Source: JBHIFE01 sp046760985
Lineage (GTDB): Bacteria; Chloroflexota; Dehalococcoidia; Dehalococcoidales; RBG-16-60-22
DNA: 6,332 nucleotides
NCBI GenBank assembly: GCA_046760985.1
Contig: JBHIFE010000079.1
Coordinates: 1-6,332 of the forward strand
Direction of reading: 5' to 3'
In this document: one piece after another, positions 1-5,944 of the stretch
Numbering within the stretch: position 1 is the first letter of the stretch
Layout: every line of letters starts with the position of its first letter
Translations under genes and position numbers: made by a program
Notes under the pieces: generated by a model
Databases searched by the model: none
Seen by the model: the letters and a program-made list of their open reading frames with translations, nothing else
What the model was told of the DNA's origin: nothing

Positions 1-224
1 TCACGCATGCCTAAACCATTATCCCAAATGTCGAGGATTAAGTCCTCTCCGCCTAATCGTTGCTGTACAGATACACGACAACAAACTTCGGTAGCTTCCT
101 CGTCTATTGAATTCTGAAAAGCTTCGCGGAAGATCTGTATTGGATTATCAAAATCTCTTATGATTTGGTATATCTCATAGCCAACATCTATTTCTGGTTC
201 ATATTTCTGTAAGTTAATTCCCAT
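1..224 (-). CDS. GHKL-type (Hsp90/MutL-like) ATP-binding protein, N-terminal fragment cut by window edge
   Basis: The minus strand is open from an ATG at 224 to the window edge, giving 74 codons with no stop. The start follows a strong Shine-Dalgarno GGGAGG with a 5-base spacer. Two hallmarks of the GHKL ATPase fold are visible. The N-box helix REAFQNSID (residues 33-41) carries the Glu34/Asn38 pair that positions the catalytic water and Mg2+. The ATP-lid motif DNGLGM (68-73) has the Asp-x-Gly-x-Gly pattern that contacts adenine. The spacing and the phrase 'NSIDEEATEV' resemble Hsp90/MutL/MORC-type stand-alone ATPases more than sensor histidine kinases, whose ATPase domain is C-terminal. The gene begins 43 bases after the mtaB stop on the same strand, with no convincing terminator or promoter between, so it is probably co-transcribed. 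The cellular role cannot be told without the missing C-terminus; candidates include a chaperone-like or defence-associated ATPase. Confidence 0.85.
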   Translation of the reverse strand, partial: MGINLQKYEPEIDVGYEIYQIIRDFDNPIQIFREAFQNSIDEEATEVCCRVSVQQRLGGEDLILDIWDNGLGMR

Positions 225-267
225 TTGTTCCTCCCTTCTGAAAGATTTATTTCAAGACTTATGTCAA

Positions 268-1518
268 TTATAACACAACCCCCCACACCCCATTCTCTCT
301 GACCTCTACCAGATTCACTGGCAAAAGTTGATTGGCTAAATCCTCACTGCTCTCAGTATATACCTTGATATAGTTGTCAGTGAGACCAGACCAGATACCG
401 TCAGTTTGCTTTTCCCATAATACCGGCATCGTCCTGTCTAAGAATCGCCGGCTGAAGTTCTGGACACTTTCCCTGGCTAAAGCCAGCATTTTTTGACTTC
501 GTTGCTTTTTAACTTTATCTCCCACCTGACAGGGCATCCGGGCGGCTTCAGTTCCCCGGCGCAGTGAGTAGGGAAAGACATGAATTCGGGCAAATTCCAT
601 CTGCTGACAGAAGTTGAAGCTCTCCTCAAATTCTGCCTCAGTTTCACCGGGGAAGCCAACAATAATATCGGTGGTGATAGCTGCCTCAGGTACCACCTTC
701 CGAATCAGGGAGACGGCGTGCTGATAATCAGCAGTGGTATAGCGTCGCTTCATCCGACTGAGCACCGCATCACTGCCACTCTGGAGGGAGAGGTGAAAAT
801 GGGAGGATAGCCGGCGGTCATGCCATAATCCGATGAGCTCGGGTGAAAGCTCCTGAGGCTGAAGAGAAGACAGCCTTAACCTAATTACATCGGTCTCAGT
901 CAAGATATGTTCCAGTAACCCTCTCAGATTAACCCCGTCGCTTTTATACGAACCTATTTTAGTTCCGGTCAGCACTACCTCTTTACCGCCGTCAGCTACC
1001 CGCTGCCTGACCTCAGCAACAACCTGAGCAACCGGCACACTTTGTTCACTCCCTCGCACTAAGGGCACAATACAGTAGGTGCAAGAGTTAGAGCAACCGT
1101 CCTGAACCTTGATGAAGGCACGAGTCCGACAACCATTATAATGGCAATTTGTCTCAGTAGAGAGTGGCTGACCCAGGTAACCGGACTCCCGCAGCCACTG
1201 CAACAGATGCGGTTTTTGCTCATTACCCAAGACCAGGTCAACACCGTCAATCTGAACCAGTTCCTGAGGTGCCCAATCGGCGTAACAGCCAATAGCCACC
1301 AGCTTGGCATCAGGATTCTGGCGATGCGCCAGGCGGAGCCGGTGGCGAGACTTGCGGTCGGCAATATGAGTAACCGTGCAGGTATTTAAGATATAGACAT
1401 CAGCTTCATCTGTCGCCGATACCAGCCTACACCCGGCTTCAGCCAATTGCCTGGCTAAAAGCTCTGTCTCCGCTTGATTGAGTTTACAGCCTAAACTATC
1501 TAAGCTAACCCTTATCAT
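268..1518 (-). CDS. mtaB: MtaB: tRNA (N6-L-threonylcarbamoyladenosine(37)-C2)-methylthiotransferase
   Basis: This is a radical-SAM methylthiotransferase that adds a methylthio group to t6A37 of tRNAs reading ANN codons, forming ms2t6A, in the cytoplasm. Residue numbers count from a GTG at 1527. The N-terminal UPF0004 domain has the three auxiliary-cluster cysteines: C14 in SLGCKLNQ, C50 in NTCTVT and C81 in IGCYAD. The radical-SAM core has CSNSCTYC (C145, C149, C152), followed by VLTGTKIGSY, SLQSGSD and GFPGETE. A TRAM-like RNA-binding tail covers roughly 360-419. The opening 'SLGCKLNQ' and NTCTVT favour MtaB over MiaB or RimO. I prefer the ATG at 1518 (MIRVSLDSLGCK), which has GGAAG 8 bases upstream and family-like length. 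The GTG at 1527 adds three residues and has AGGAG 13 bases upstream, so it remains possible. The gene looks intact. It is transcribed from the minus-strand promoter at 1571-1600 and precedes the GHKL gene. Confidence 0.95.
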   Translation of the reverse strand: MIRVSLDSLGCKLNQAETELLARQLAEAGCRLVSATDEADVYILNTCTVTHIADRKSRHRLRLAHRQNPDAKLVAIGCYADWAPQELVQIDGVDLVLGNEQKPHLLQWLRESGYLGQPLSTETNCHYNGCRTRAFIKVQDGCSNSCTYCIVPLVRGSEQSVPVAQVVAEVRQRVADGGKEVVLTGTKIGSYKSDGVNLRGLLEHILTETDVIRLRLSSLQPQELSPELIGLWHDRRLSSHFHLSLQSGSDAVLSRMKRRYTTADYQHAVSLIRKVVPEAAITTDIIVGFPGETEAEFEESFNFCQQMEFARIHVFPYSLRRGTEAARMPCQVGDKVKKQRSQKMLALARESVQNFSRRFLDRTMPVLWEKQTDGIWSGLTDNYIKVYTESSEDLANQLLPVNLVEVRENGVWGVVL

Positions 1519-1548
1519 TTTATTCACTTCCCGCTCTTCACTCCTAAC

Positions 1549-1578
1549 TTGACTACCAAATTACACAGGCATTATACT
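1549..1578 (+). promoter_or_regulatory. Sigma70-like promoter for fabF-recJ-plsY (rightward)
   Basis: TTGACT (1549-1554), an 18-base spacer and TATACT (1573-1578) make a good sigma70-type promoter. The predicted start is near 1585, giving a leader of roughly 110 bases before fabF. The leader holds a small AT-rich hairpin, ATCTTA-GCCA-TAAGAT (1655-1670), and then the ribosome binding site. I recognise no riboswitch and no FapR- or FabT-like operator in it. Confidence 0.65.
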
Positions 1579-1600
1579 GTTCACATCCCCAGCCGGTCAA
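1571..1600 (-). promoter_or_regulatory. Sigma70-like promoter for mtaB (leftward)
   Basis: Read on the minus strand, TTGACC (1600-1595) is followed by an 18-base spacer and a perfect TATAAT (1576-1571). Transcription would begin near 1564, leaving a leader of about 40 bases before mtaB. The -10 box overlaps that of the rightward fabF promoter. Confidence 0.7.
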
Positions 1601-1683
1601 AACCAAGCCTATCCTTGCAAATAATTCGAAATTGTGGTAAAAATTAGCTTATCAATCTTAGCCATAAGATGATTCATCCTATT

Positions 1684-1700
1684 AGGAGGTAAGACCAATA
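1684..1700 (+). promoter_or_regulatory. Perfect Shine-Dalgarno that places fabF initiation on an ATA codon
   Basis: AGGAGGT at 1684-1690 is followed by a 7-base spacer and then ATA at 1698-1700. An in-frame TAG at 1683-1685 closes the frame upstream. No ATG, GTG or TTG occurs in frame between that stop and the ATG at 1728, which lies 37 bases past the Shine-Dalgarno, too far for it to serve. The site therefore points to the ATA as the initiator, or to an ATG that has been changed to ATA. Confidence 0.65.
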
Positions 1701-2945
1701 AATACCAATAGAGTTGTAGTTACGGGGATGGGTATTGTCAGTCCCCTTGGTCTGGATACTGCCACTACCTGGGAAAACCTTATTGCTGGTAAGTCTGGGA
1801 TTGACTATATCACATTGTGTGACCCTGAGCCTCTGGAAACCAAGTTTGCCGGTGAAGTAAAGGGATTTGAGCCGACTAATTACATGAATCGCAAGGATGC
1901 ACATCGAATGGACCGCTTCGCTCAACTGGCAGTAGCGGCTAGCCTGGAAGCAGTGAAGGAATCTGGCTTAGAAATTAATCACAGTAATCAAGATAACATT
2001 GGCGTCATGATTGGCAGCGGCATTGGTGGGCTAACTACCCTATTTGAACAAACCAGGGTACTACTAGAAAGGGGACCAACCAGAGTAAGCCCATTCTTAG
2101 CACCAATGATGATAGCCGACATTGCTGCCGCTCAGGTATCAATTGCACTGGGAGTTAAAGGTCCAAATCTTTGTATCACGTCAGCCTGTTCCAGTGGTTC
2201 AGACGCCATCGGTGCTGCCTGTGAACTTATCAAGCATGGTGATGCCGAGGTTATGATAGCTGGTGGCACCGAGGCAATAATAAACCCGATAGGTATTACC
2301 GCCTTCAATGCCCTCAAAGCCATCTCAACCAGAAACAGTGAGCCACAATTAGCCTCCCGTCCTTTTGATGCCGAGCGTGATGGCTTTGTTATTGGTGAAG
2401 GAGCTACTGTTCTTATCCTGGAAAATCTTGCCCATGCCCGAAAGCGAGGCGCTAATATACTGGGTGAAATTCTAGCCTATGGCGCTACTGCTGATTCCTA
2501 TCATGTTACCCAACCAGCTGAAAATGGTGAAGTTGCCGCTAGAGCCATGCAAATAGCTCTAGAAAAGGCAGGGATTACTCCCAGCGATGTTGATTATATC
2601 AATGCCCATGGTACCTCTACTCCACTAAATGACATAACCGAGACCAGAGCCATAAAAACCGCTTTTGGTGAGCATGCCTACCGTGTTCCGATAAGTTCCA
2701 CCAAGTCAATGACGGGGCATCTTATCGGCTGTGCCGGGGCTGCTGAGGCAGCAATCTGCATTATGGTTATCCGCCACGGTATCATACCACCAACCATTAA
2801 TCTTACTCACCCCGACCCCGAATGTGATTTAGATTATGTACCTAATGTGGCTCGCCGAGCCAAGGTTACTACTGCTCTTTCTAATTCCTTCGGTTTTGGG
2901 GGGCATAACTCAGTCCTAGTCTTCCGAGAATATTCTGAGGCATAA
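1698..2945 (+). CDS. fabF: FabF: beta-ketoacyl-[acyl-carrier-protein] synthase II
   Basis: This is a condensing enzyme of type II fatty-acid synthesis. It elongates acyl-ACP with malonyl-ACP in the cytoplasm, releasing CO2. Counting from the ATA at 1698 as residue 1, the protein has 415 residues, close to the E. coli length of 413. The active site is complete: nucleophile C164 in TSACSSGSD, H304 in NAHGTSTPLND, and K336 and H341 in STKSMTGHLIG. Each is one position beyond the E. coli residues C163, H303, K335 and H340. The C-terminal NSFGFGGHN loop is also present. The start is the odd point. The family opening 'RVVVTGMG' is encoded just upstream of the first conventional start (ATG 1728), and beginning there would remove the first beta strand. 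The preceding AGGAGGT fits the ATA. A strict ORF caller would give 1728-2945 (405 residues). No acpP lies beside it; recJ follows 2 bases after the stop. Confidence 0.95.
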   Translation: MNTNRVVVTGMGIVSPLGLDTATTWENLIAGKSGIDYITLCDPEPLETKFAGEVKGFEPTNYMNRKDAHRMDRFAQLAVAASLEAVKESGLEINHSNQDNIGVMIGSGIGGLTTLFEQTRVLLERGPTRVSPFLAPMMIADIAAAQVSIALGVKGPNLCITSACSSGSDAIGAACELIKHGDAEVMIAGGTEAIINPIGITAFNALKAISTRNSEPQLASRPFDAERDGFVIGEGATVLILENLAHARKRGANILGEILAYGATADSYHVTQPAENGEVAARAMQIALEKAGITPSDVDYINAHGTSTPLNDITETRAIKTAFGEHAYRVPISSTKSMTGHLIGCAGAAEAAICIMVIRHGIIPPTINLTHPDPECDLDYVPNVARRAKVTTALSNSFGFGGHNSVLVFREYSEA

Positions 2946-2947
2946 GC

Positions 2948-4642
2948 TTGAACCATAGTCGTTGGAATCTTCTACCACCGGTTCCAGACAAACATCTGCT
3001 TAACGCCTCAGGCTTCCCACCACTGACAGTCCAGCTTCTATATAATCGTGGTCTCGTTGAACCCGGGCAACTACAATCCTTCATCGCCGGTGACAAGAGA
3101 CTCTCGCATGACCCCTTCCTGCTACCCGATATGCATCGGGCAGTAGCCAGAATTTACCGGGCTTTACTCTCCGGCGAAAAGATAGTCATTTATGGAGATT
3201 ATGATGCTGATGGCATAACTGCTACTGCCCTGCTCGTTCAGGGTCTTTCAACTCTTGGCGGCAAGGCTATTCCCTACATACCACATCGCATGACCGAAGG
3301 CTATGGACTGAAAAAAGCTGCCCTAGAGAACCTTCGTCAACAGGGCGTTAGCCTAGTTATTACTGTTGACTGCGGCATTACCAGCCTGCCCGAGGTAAGG
3401 AAGGCGCGAAGGATGGGGCTTGATATAATTATTACTGACCACCATAATCCCCTATCCGAAATTCCGCCCGCCGTTGCTATTGTTAACCCCAAGTTGTCTG
3501 ACTCAACTTATCCTTTCTCAGAACTAGCCGGCGTGGGAGTAGCTCTCAAGCTACTTCAAGCTCTATTCCAAAGTATTGGCAAGGAGAAGCAGCTAGATAA
3601 TCTAATGGACTTAGTAGCCTTAGGCACTATTGCTGATATATCGCCACTACTGGGAGAAAACCGATACTTGGTTAAAGAGGGATTGAAACTTATTAATACC
3701 ACCCCCCGCCTCGGTGTTAAGGAAATAATAACTCTGGCTGGATTAAATATAGGGAGTCTTGATGCTGAAAGTATCTCCTGGGTTATCGCCCCACGCTTAA
3801 ATGCTGCCGGCAGACTAGAACATGCTCTGACTAGCTATAAACTGCTAATGACCAACTCCTCACAGGAGGCCTACCAGCTAGCTACCTGGCTGGAAGAAAA
3901 AAATGCGGAGCGACAAAGACTAACCGATGTTACTTTGGTTAAGGCTAGAGAACAAGTACTGGCGCAGGGAATTTCGCCACTCCTGGTTGCCGGTGATAAG
4001 GACTACGCCATTGGCATTGCTGGACTGGTAGCCAGTAGACTAACAGAGGAATTCTACCGACCAGCAATTGTTATCAAGACCGGTGAGAAGGTAAGCAGCG
4101 GCAGTTGTCGCAGTATCCCTGAGTTTAATATTATCGCCGCCCTGAACCAGTGTAGCCGACTACTCTCCCAGTTTGGTGGGCACTCGCAGGCTGCCGGTTT
4201 TACCCTACCGACCAAGAACTTGACTCGACTGAAGCAAACACTTTTACAATTGGCAACTACCCAGCTGGCTGGGATTGACCTTCGTCCCCGCCTGGATATT
4301 GACGCCAATGTTGCCTTGCCTGATCTTGGTGGCGATACCTTCCGGATAACTCAACAGTTAGCTCCCTTTGGTCGTGGTAATCCAATGCCCACCTTTCTCA
4401 GCCTCGGTGTAGAGGTTGCTGATCGCCGCACTATGGGTAATAATGGGGAGCACCTTAGACTAAAGCTGAGGCAAGGCGGCACAATATGGGATGGAGTCGG
4501 CTTCAATTTGGGCAGCTATCTGGCTGAGGTAGCTTCGCCACTTGATATCGTCTATAACCTGGAAATAGACCAGTGGGGTGGGCAGGAGAGGCTCAGGCTC
4601 AATATCCTGGACTTCGCCCCATCAAATAAGCTAAGGAAATGA
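2948..4642 (+). CDS. recJ: RecJ: single-stranded-DNA-specific 5'-3' exonuclease
   Basis: RecJ digests single-stranded DNA 5' to 3' in recombinational, mismatch and base-excision repair. The 564 residues match the usual size (E. coli 577). The DHH phosphoesterase core carries YGDYDADG (D84, D86, D88), VDCGIT (D141), TDHHNP (D164, H165, H166) and GTIADISP (D230), the metal-binding set. LNAAGRLEHA (285-293) links to the DHHA1 domain, with GSCRSIPEFN (385-394) and GGHSQAAGF (410-418). The C-terminal OB-like domain shows LAPFGRGNPMP (471-481) and ends near QWGGQERLRLNILD. The start is TTG at 2948, with GAGG 7 bases upstream inside the end of fabF; the next in-frame ATG would remove about 60 residues including the conserved RWNLLPP opening. 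The 2-base gap after the fabF stop suggests translational coupling. No frameshift or missing catalytic residue is seen. Confidence 0.96.
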   Translation: MNHSRWNLLPPVPDKHLLNASGFPPLTVQLLYNRGLVEPGQLQSFIAGDKRLSHDPFLLPDMHRAVARIYRALLSGEKIVIYGDYDADGITATALLVQGLSTLGGKAIPYIPHRMTEGYGLKKAALENLRQQGVSLVITVDCGITSLPEVRKARRMGLDIIITDHHNPLSEIPPAVAIVNPKLSDSTYPFSELAGVGVALKLLQALFQSIGKEKQLDNLMDLVALGTIADISPLLGENRYLVKEGLKLINTTPRLGVKEIITLAGLNIGSLDAESISWVIAPRLNAAGRLEHALTSYKLLMTNSSQEAYQLATWLEEKNAERQRLTDVTLVKAREQVLAQGISPLLVAGDKDYAIGIAGLVASRLTEEFYRPAIVIKTGEKVSSGSCRSIPEFNIIAALNQCSRLLSQFGGHSQAAGFTLPTKNLTRLKQTLLQLATTQLAGIDLRPRLDIDANVALPDLGGDTFRITQQLAPFGRGNPMPTFLSLGVEVADRRTMGNNGEHLRLKLRQGGTIWDGVGFNLGSYLAEVASPLDIVYNLEIDQWGGQERLRLNILDFAPSNKLRK

Positions 4643-4669
4643 CTTTAAAACCTTTCATGTTCATCGGAT

Positions 4670-5299
4670 ATGGGTAATCAAATTCTTTACATTACTATCG
4701 TTATAATCTGCGCCTATTTAATTGGTTCCTTCCCTTCGGCTTACATCGCTGGTCGTCTCAGGAAAGGGATAGATATTCGTCAGGTAGGCACCCGCAATAT
4801 GGGTGCTATGAACGTGTTCTATCAGGTGGGCTTTGTGGAGGGTCTCCTGGTTCTGGCAACAGACATAGGTAAGGGGACTGCCGCCATCGCCTTAGCCCGC
4901 TGGCTAGGGGTGCCAATGATAGCCCAACTATTTGCCGGGGTGGCTGCAGTAATCGGGCACGGCTTCCCGATATTCCTCCAGTTCCGCGGCGGGAGAGGAG
5001 GAGCCACCTGTATTGGCATCCTTGTCTTTCTTATGCCCTGGAGCATCCCGTTTTATCTTGCCATCTTTGGAATTAGCCTACCGCTAACGCACTACCCTAC
5101 CCTCAGCTACAGTGTCGCTTTCCTCTGCTTTCCCTTTATTGCCTGGCTGAAATACCATTCACCGGAACTGATAATTTATTCCCTAGGCATAGTGCTGCTT
5201 CCGGCAATTAAATATATTCCCAGAATAAAAGAGATGCACGCCTCGGCAGGTAACTGGCGCCATGTCTTCCTGCGCAAAAACCTGAAGGATAGATTTTAA
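4670..5299 (+). CDS. plsY: PlsY: glycerol-3-phosphate acyltransferase, with variant motifs
   Basis: PlsY is an integral membrane enzyme that moves an acyl group from acyl-phosphate to sn-glycerol-3-phosphate, the first step of phospholipid synthesis. The 209 residues have several hydrophobic segments (about 5-27, 56-77, 84-104, 113-138, 146-160 and 166-182). Conserved features are GSFPSAYIAGRL (19-30), GIDIRQVGTRNMGAMNVF (33-50), DIGKGTAA (65-72), GHGFPIFLQFRGGRGGAT (97-113) and a C-terminal Arg-rich end. Compared with the family consensus as I recall it (GSGNIGATN and KGGKGVAT), this copy has GTRNMGAMN and RGGRGGAT, so it belongs to a divergent branch or paralog. Start: ATG 4670; an in-frame stop lies at 4646-4648 with no better start between, and the Shine-Dalgarno is weak. 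It lies 27 bases after recJ, probably in the fabF operon, which would link fatty-acid and phospholipid synthesis. I see no clear terminator after the stop. Confidence 0.9.
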   Translation: MGNQILYITIVIICAYLIGSFPSAYIAGRLRKGIDIRQVGTRNMGAMNVFYQVGFVEGLLVLATDIGKGTAAIALARWLGVPMIAQLFAGVAAVIGHGFPIFLQFRGGRGGATCIGILVFLMPWSIPFYLAIFGISLPLTHYPTLSYSVAFLCFPFIAWLKYHSPELIIYSLGIVLLPAIKYIPRIKEMHASAGNWRHVFLRKNLKDRF

Positions 5300-5424
5300 A
5301 AAACCTTCTGGACTTCGCCGAATAGACAATGTTGCTATGAGAGACACAACTCGTATTTTGTTACTACAAAGGGAAGTATCACACTGTAAAAAGTAACCTC
5401 GCGTACAGGGGGACCTGCATTCGT

Positions 5425-5454
5425 TTTACAAAGAGGCTCCCTTTAGTGTATAAT
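5425..5454 (+). promoter_or_regulatory. Near-consensus sigma70 promoter for the zinc-ribbon/rpsU/RRM cluster
   Basis: TTTACA (5425-5430), an 18-base spacer and a perfect TATAAT (5449-5454). Transcription should start near 5461, giving a leader of about 100 bases. Just upstream lies a small CAGG/CCTG hairpin (5406-5417). The remainder of the intergenic stretch from 5300 holds no gene, no T-tracted terminator for plsY and no other motif I can name. Confidence 0.75.
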
Positions 5455-5518
5455 AAATAATTAGTTCTAGTTTAGGTTATTACAAGCTTTTTAAATGACT
5501 TTAGACTACTTAAGCGCT

Positions 5519-5563
5519 GGATGACCGAACTCTAACTAAAATTCAGAAGAGAGGAGGTCATCC
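5519..5563 (+). promoter_or_regulatory. Leader hairpin that sequesters part of the ribosome binding site
   Basis: GGATGACC (5519-5526) and GGTCATCC (5556-5563) are exact reverse complements, forming an 8-bp stem around a 29-base loop. The Shine-Dalgarno AGGAGGT (5552-5558) enters the right arm, so its last three bases and the whole spacer up to the base before the ATG at 5565 would be double-stranded. The 5' end of the predicted transcript can also pair with the loop: TTAGTT (5461-5466) with AACTAA (5534-5539), and AGTT (5469-5472) with AACT (5528-5531). This is consistent with translational control, for example by temperature or a bound protein. The structure is seen in sequence; the function is inferred. 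Confidence 0.5.
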
Positions 5564-5564
5564 A

Positions 5565-5864
5565 ATGAGTTTTCAGGACAAGTCTCTCCAGTGTTCCGAT
5601 TGTGGGGCTACCTTCACTTTCAGCGCTGAGGAACAAGAGTTTTTCCAATCCAGAGGCTATATTAATGAGCCAAAGCGCTGTCCCTCGTGCCGCCAGGCAA
5701 GGAAGTCAGAGCGTTACGGAAACAGCAGCTACGGGTCCAGACGCCAGATGTTTCCTGCGACATGCGCCGAGTGCGGCAAGGACACCGAAGTACCCTTTGA
5801 ACCTCGCGGTGATAAGCCGGTTTACTGTAGCGATTGCTACCGTAAAGTCAGACTGAGTAGGTAA
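5565..5864 (+). CDS. Small double zinc-ribbon protein (zf-trcl plus CxxC-x17-CxxC domain)
   Basis: This 99-residue soluble protein has two zinc-binding modules. The first (residues 6-50) has C10-x2-C13 and C39-x2-C42 around TFTFSAEEQEFFQSRGY, matching the zf-trcl 'probable zinc-ribbon' type. A basic Ser/Tyr/Arg-rich linker (about 43-63) follows. The second has C67-x2-C70, exactly 17 residues, then C88-x2-C91, the CxxC-x17-CxxC pattern. All eight cysteines are present, so two zinc ions are expected. The biochemical role of this family is not established to my knowledge; the basic character and the neighbours (S21 and an RRM protein) suggest RNA or ribosome binding, which is inference. The start is secure: ATG with AGGAGGT 6 bases upstream and a stop-limited leader. 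It is the first gene after the strong promoter, and its start region lies against the leader hairpin. Confidence 0.9.
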   Translation: MSFQDKSLQCSDCGATFTFSAEEQEFFQSRGYINEPKRCPSCRQARKSERYGNSSYGSRRQMFPATCAECGKDTEVPFEPRGDKPVYCSDCYRKVRLSR

Positions 5865-5882
5865 TGCTGGGGTTTGACCTCA

Positions 5883-5922
5883 GGACATACATGGGCTGAG
5901 GATAATTGGCCCGTGTATGTCC
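5883..5922 (+). other. 14-bp hairpin between the zinc-ribbon gene and rpsU
   Basis: The arms GGACATACATGGGC (5883-5896) and GCCCGTGTATGTCC (5909-5922) pair along 14 positions with one G-U, around a 12-base loop. No U-tract follows, so it is not a standard intrinsic terminator. A competing 6-bp pairing exists: CCTCAG (5878-5883) with CTGAGG (5896-5901). That uses the loop of the large hairpin and would compete with it. Possible roles are an RNA processing or stability element, a protein-binding site controlling rpsU, or a copy of a small genomic repeat. Confidence 0.6.
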
Positions 5923-5944
5923 CTAGAATGTGTTGATGTGTGTT

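Noticed and set aside
262..267. TTGACA on the minus strand just after the mtaB stop, as a possible -35 for the GHKL gene
   Set aside because: No acceptable -10 box lies 16-18 bases downstream (the positions read TCTTTC or CTTTCA), so co-transcription from the mtaB promoter is likelier.
580..1389. Plus-strand open frames at 580-810 and 1141-1389 and a minus-strand frame at 1059-1364
   Set aside because: All lie within mtaB in other frames, lack family features and good ribosome binding sites, and are shadows of a well-conserved gene.
5360..5397. GTTACT/AGTAAC inverted repeat as a terminator after plsY
   Set aside because: Only 6 bp with a 26-base loop and no following T-tract; expected by chance in AT-rich intergenic DNA.
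5368..5444. AAAGGGA/TCCCTTT inverted repeat whose right half lies in the promoter spacer
   Set aside because: The halves are separated by 63 bases and only 7 bases match; no second copy supports an operator.
5602..5856. An 84-codon plus-strand frame inside the zinc-ribbon gene
   Set aside because: It overlaps the conserved cysteine-rich protein in another frame and has no Shine-Dalgarno; the eight-cysteine frame is clearly the real one.
5878..5922. H-type pseudoknot combining CCTCA/TGAGG with the 14-bp hairpin
   Set aside because: With no linker bases on either side of the 14-bp stem, the connections could not span the helix; the two pairings are better viewed as alternatives.
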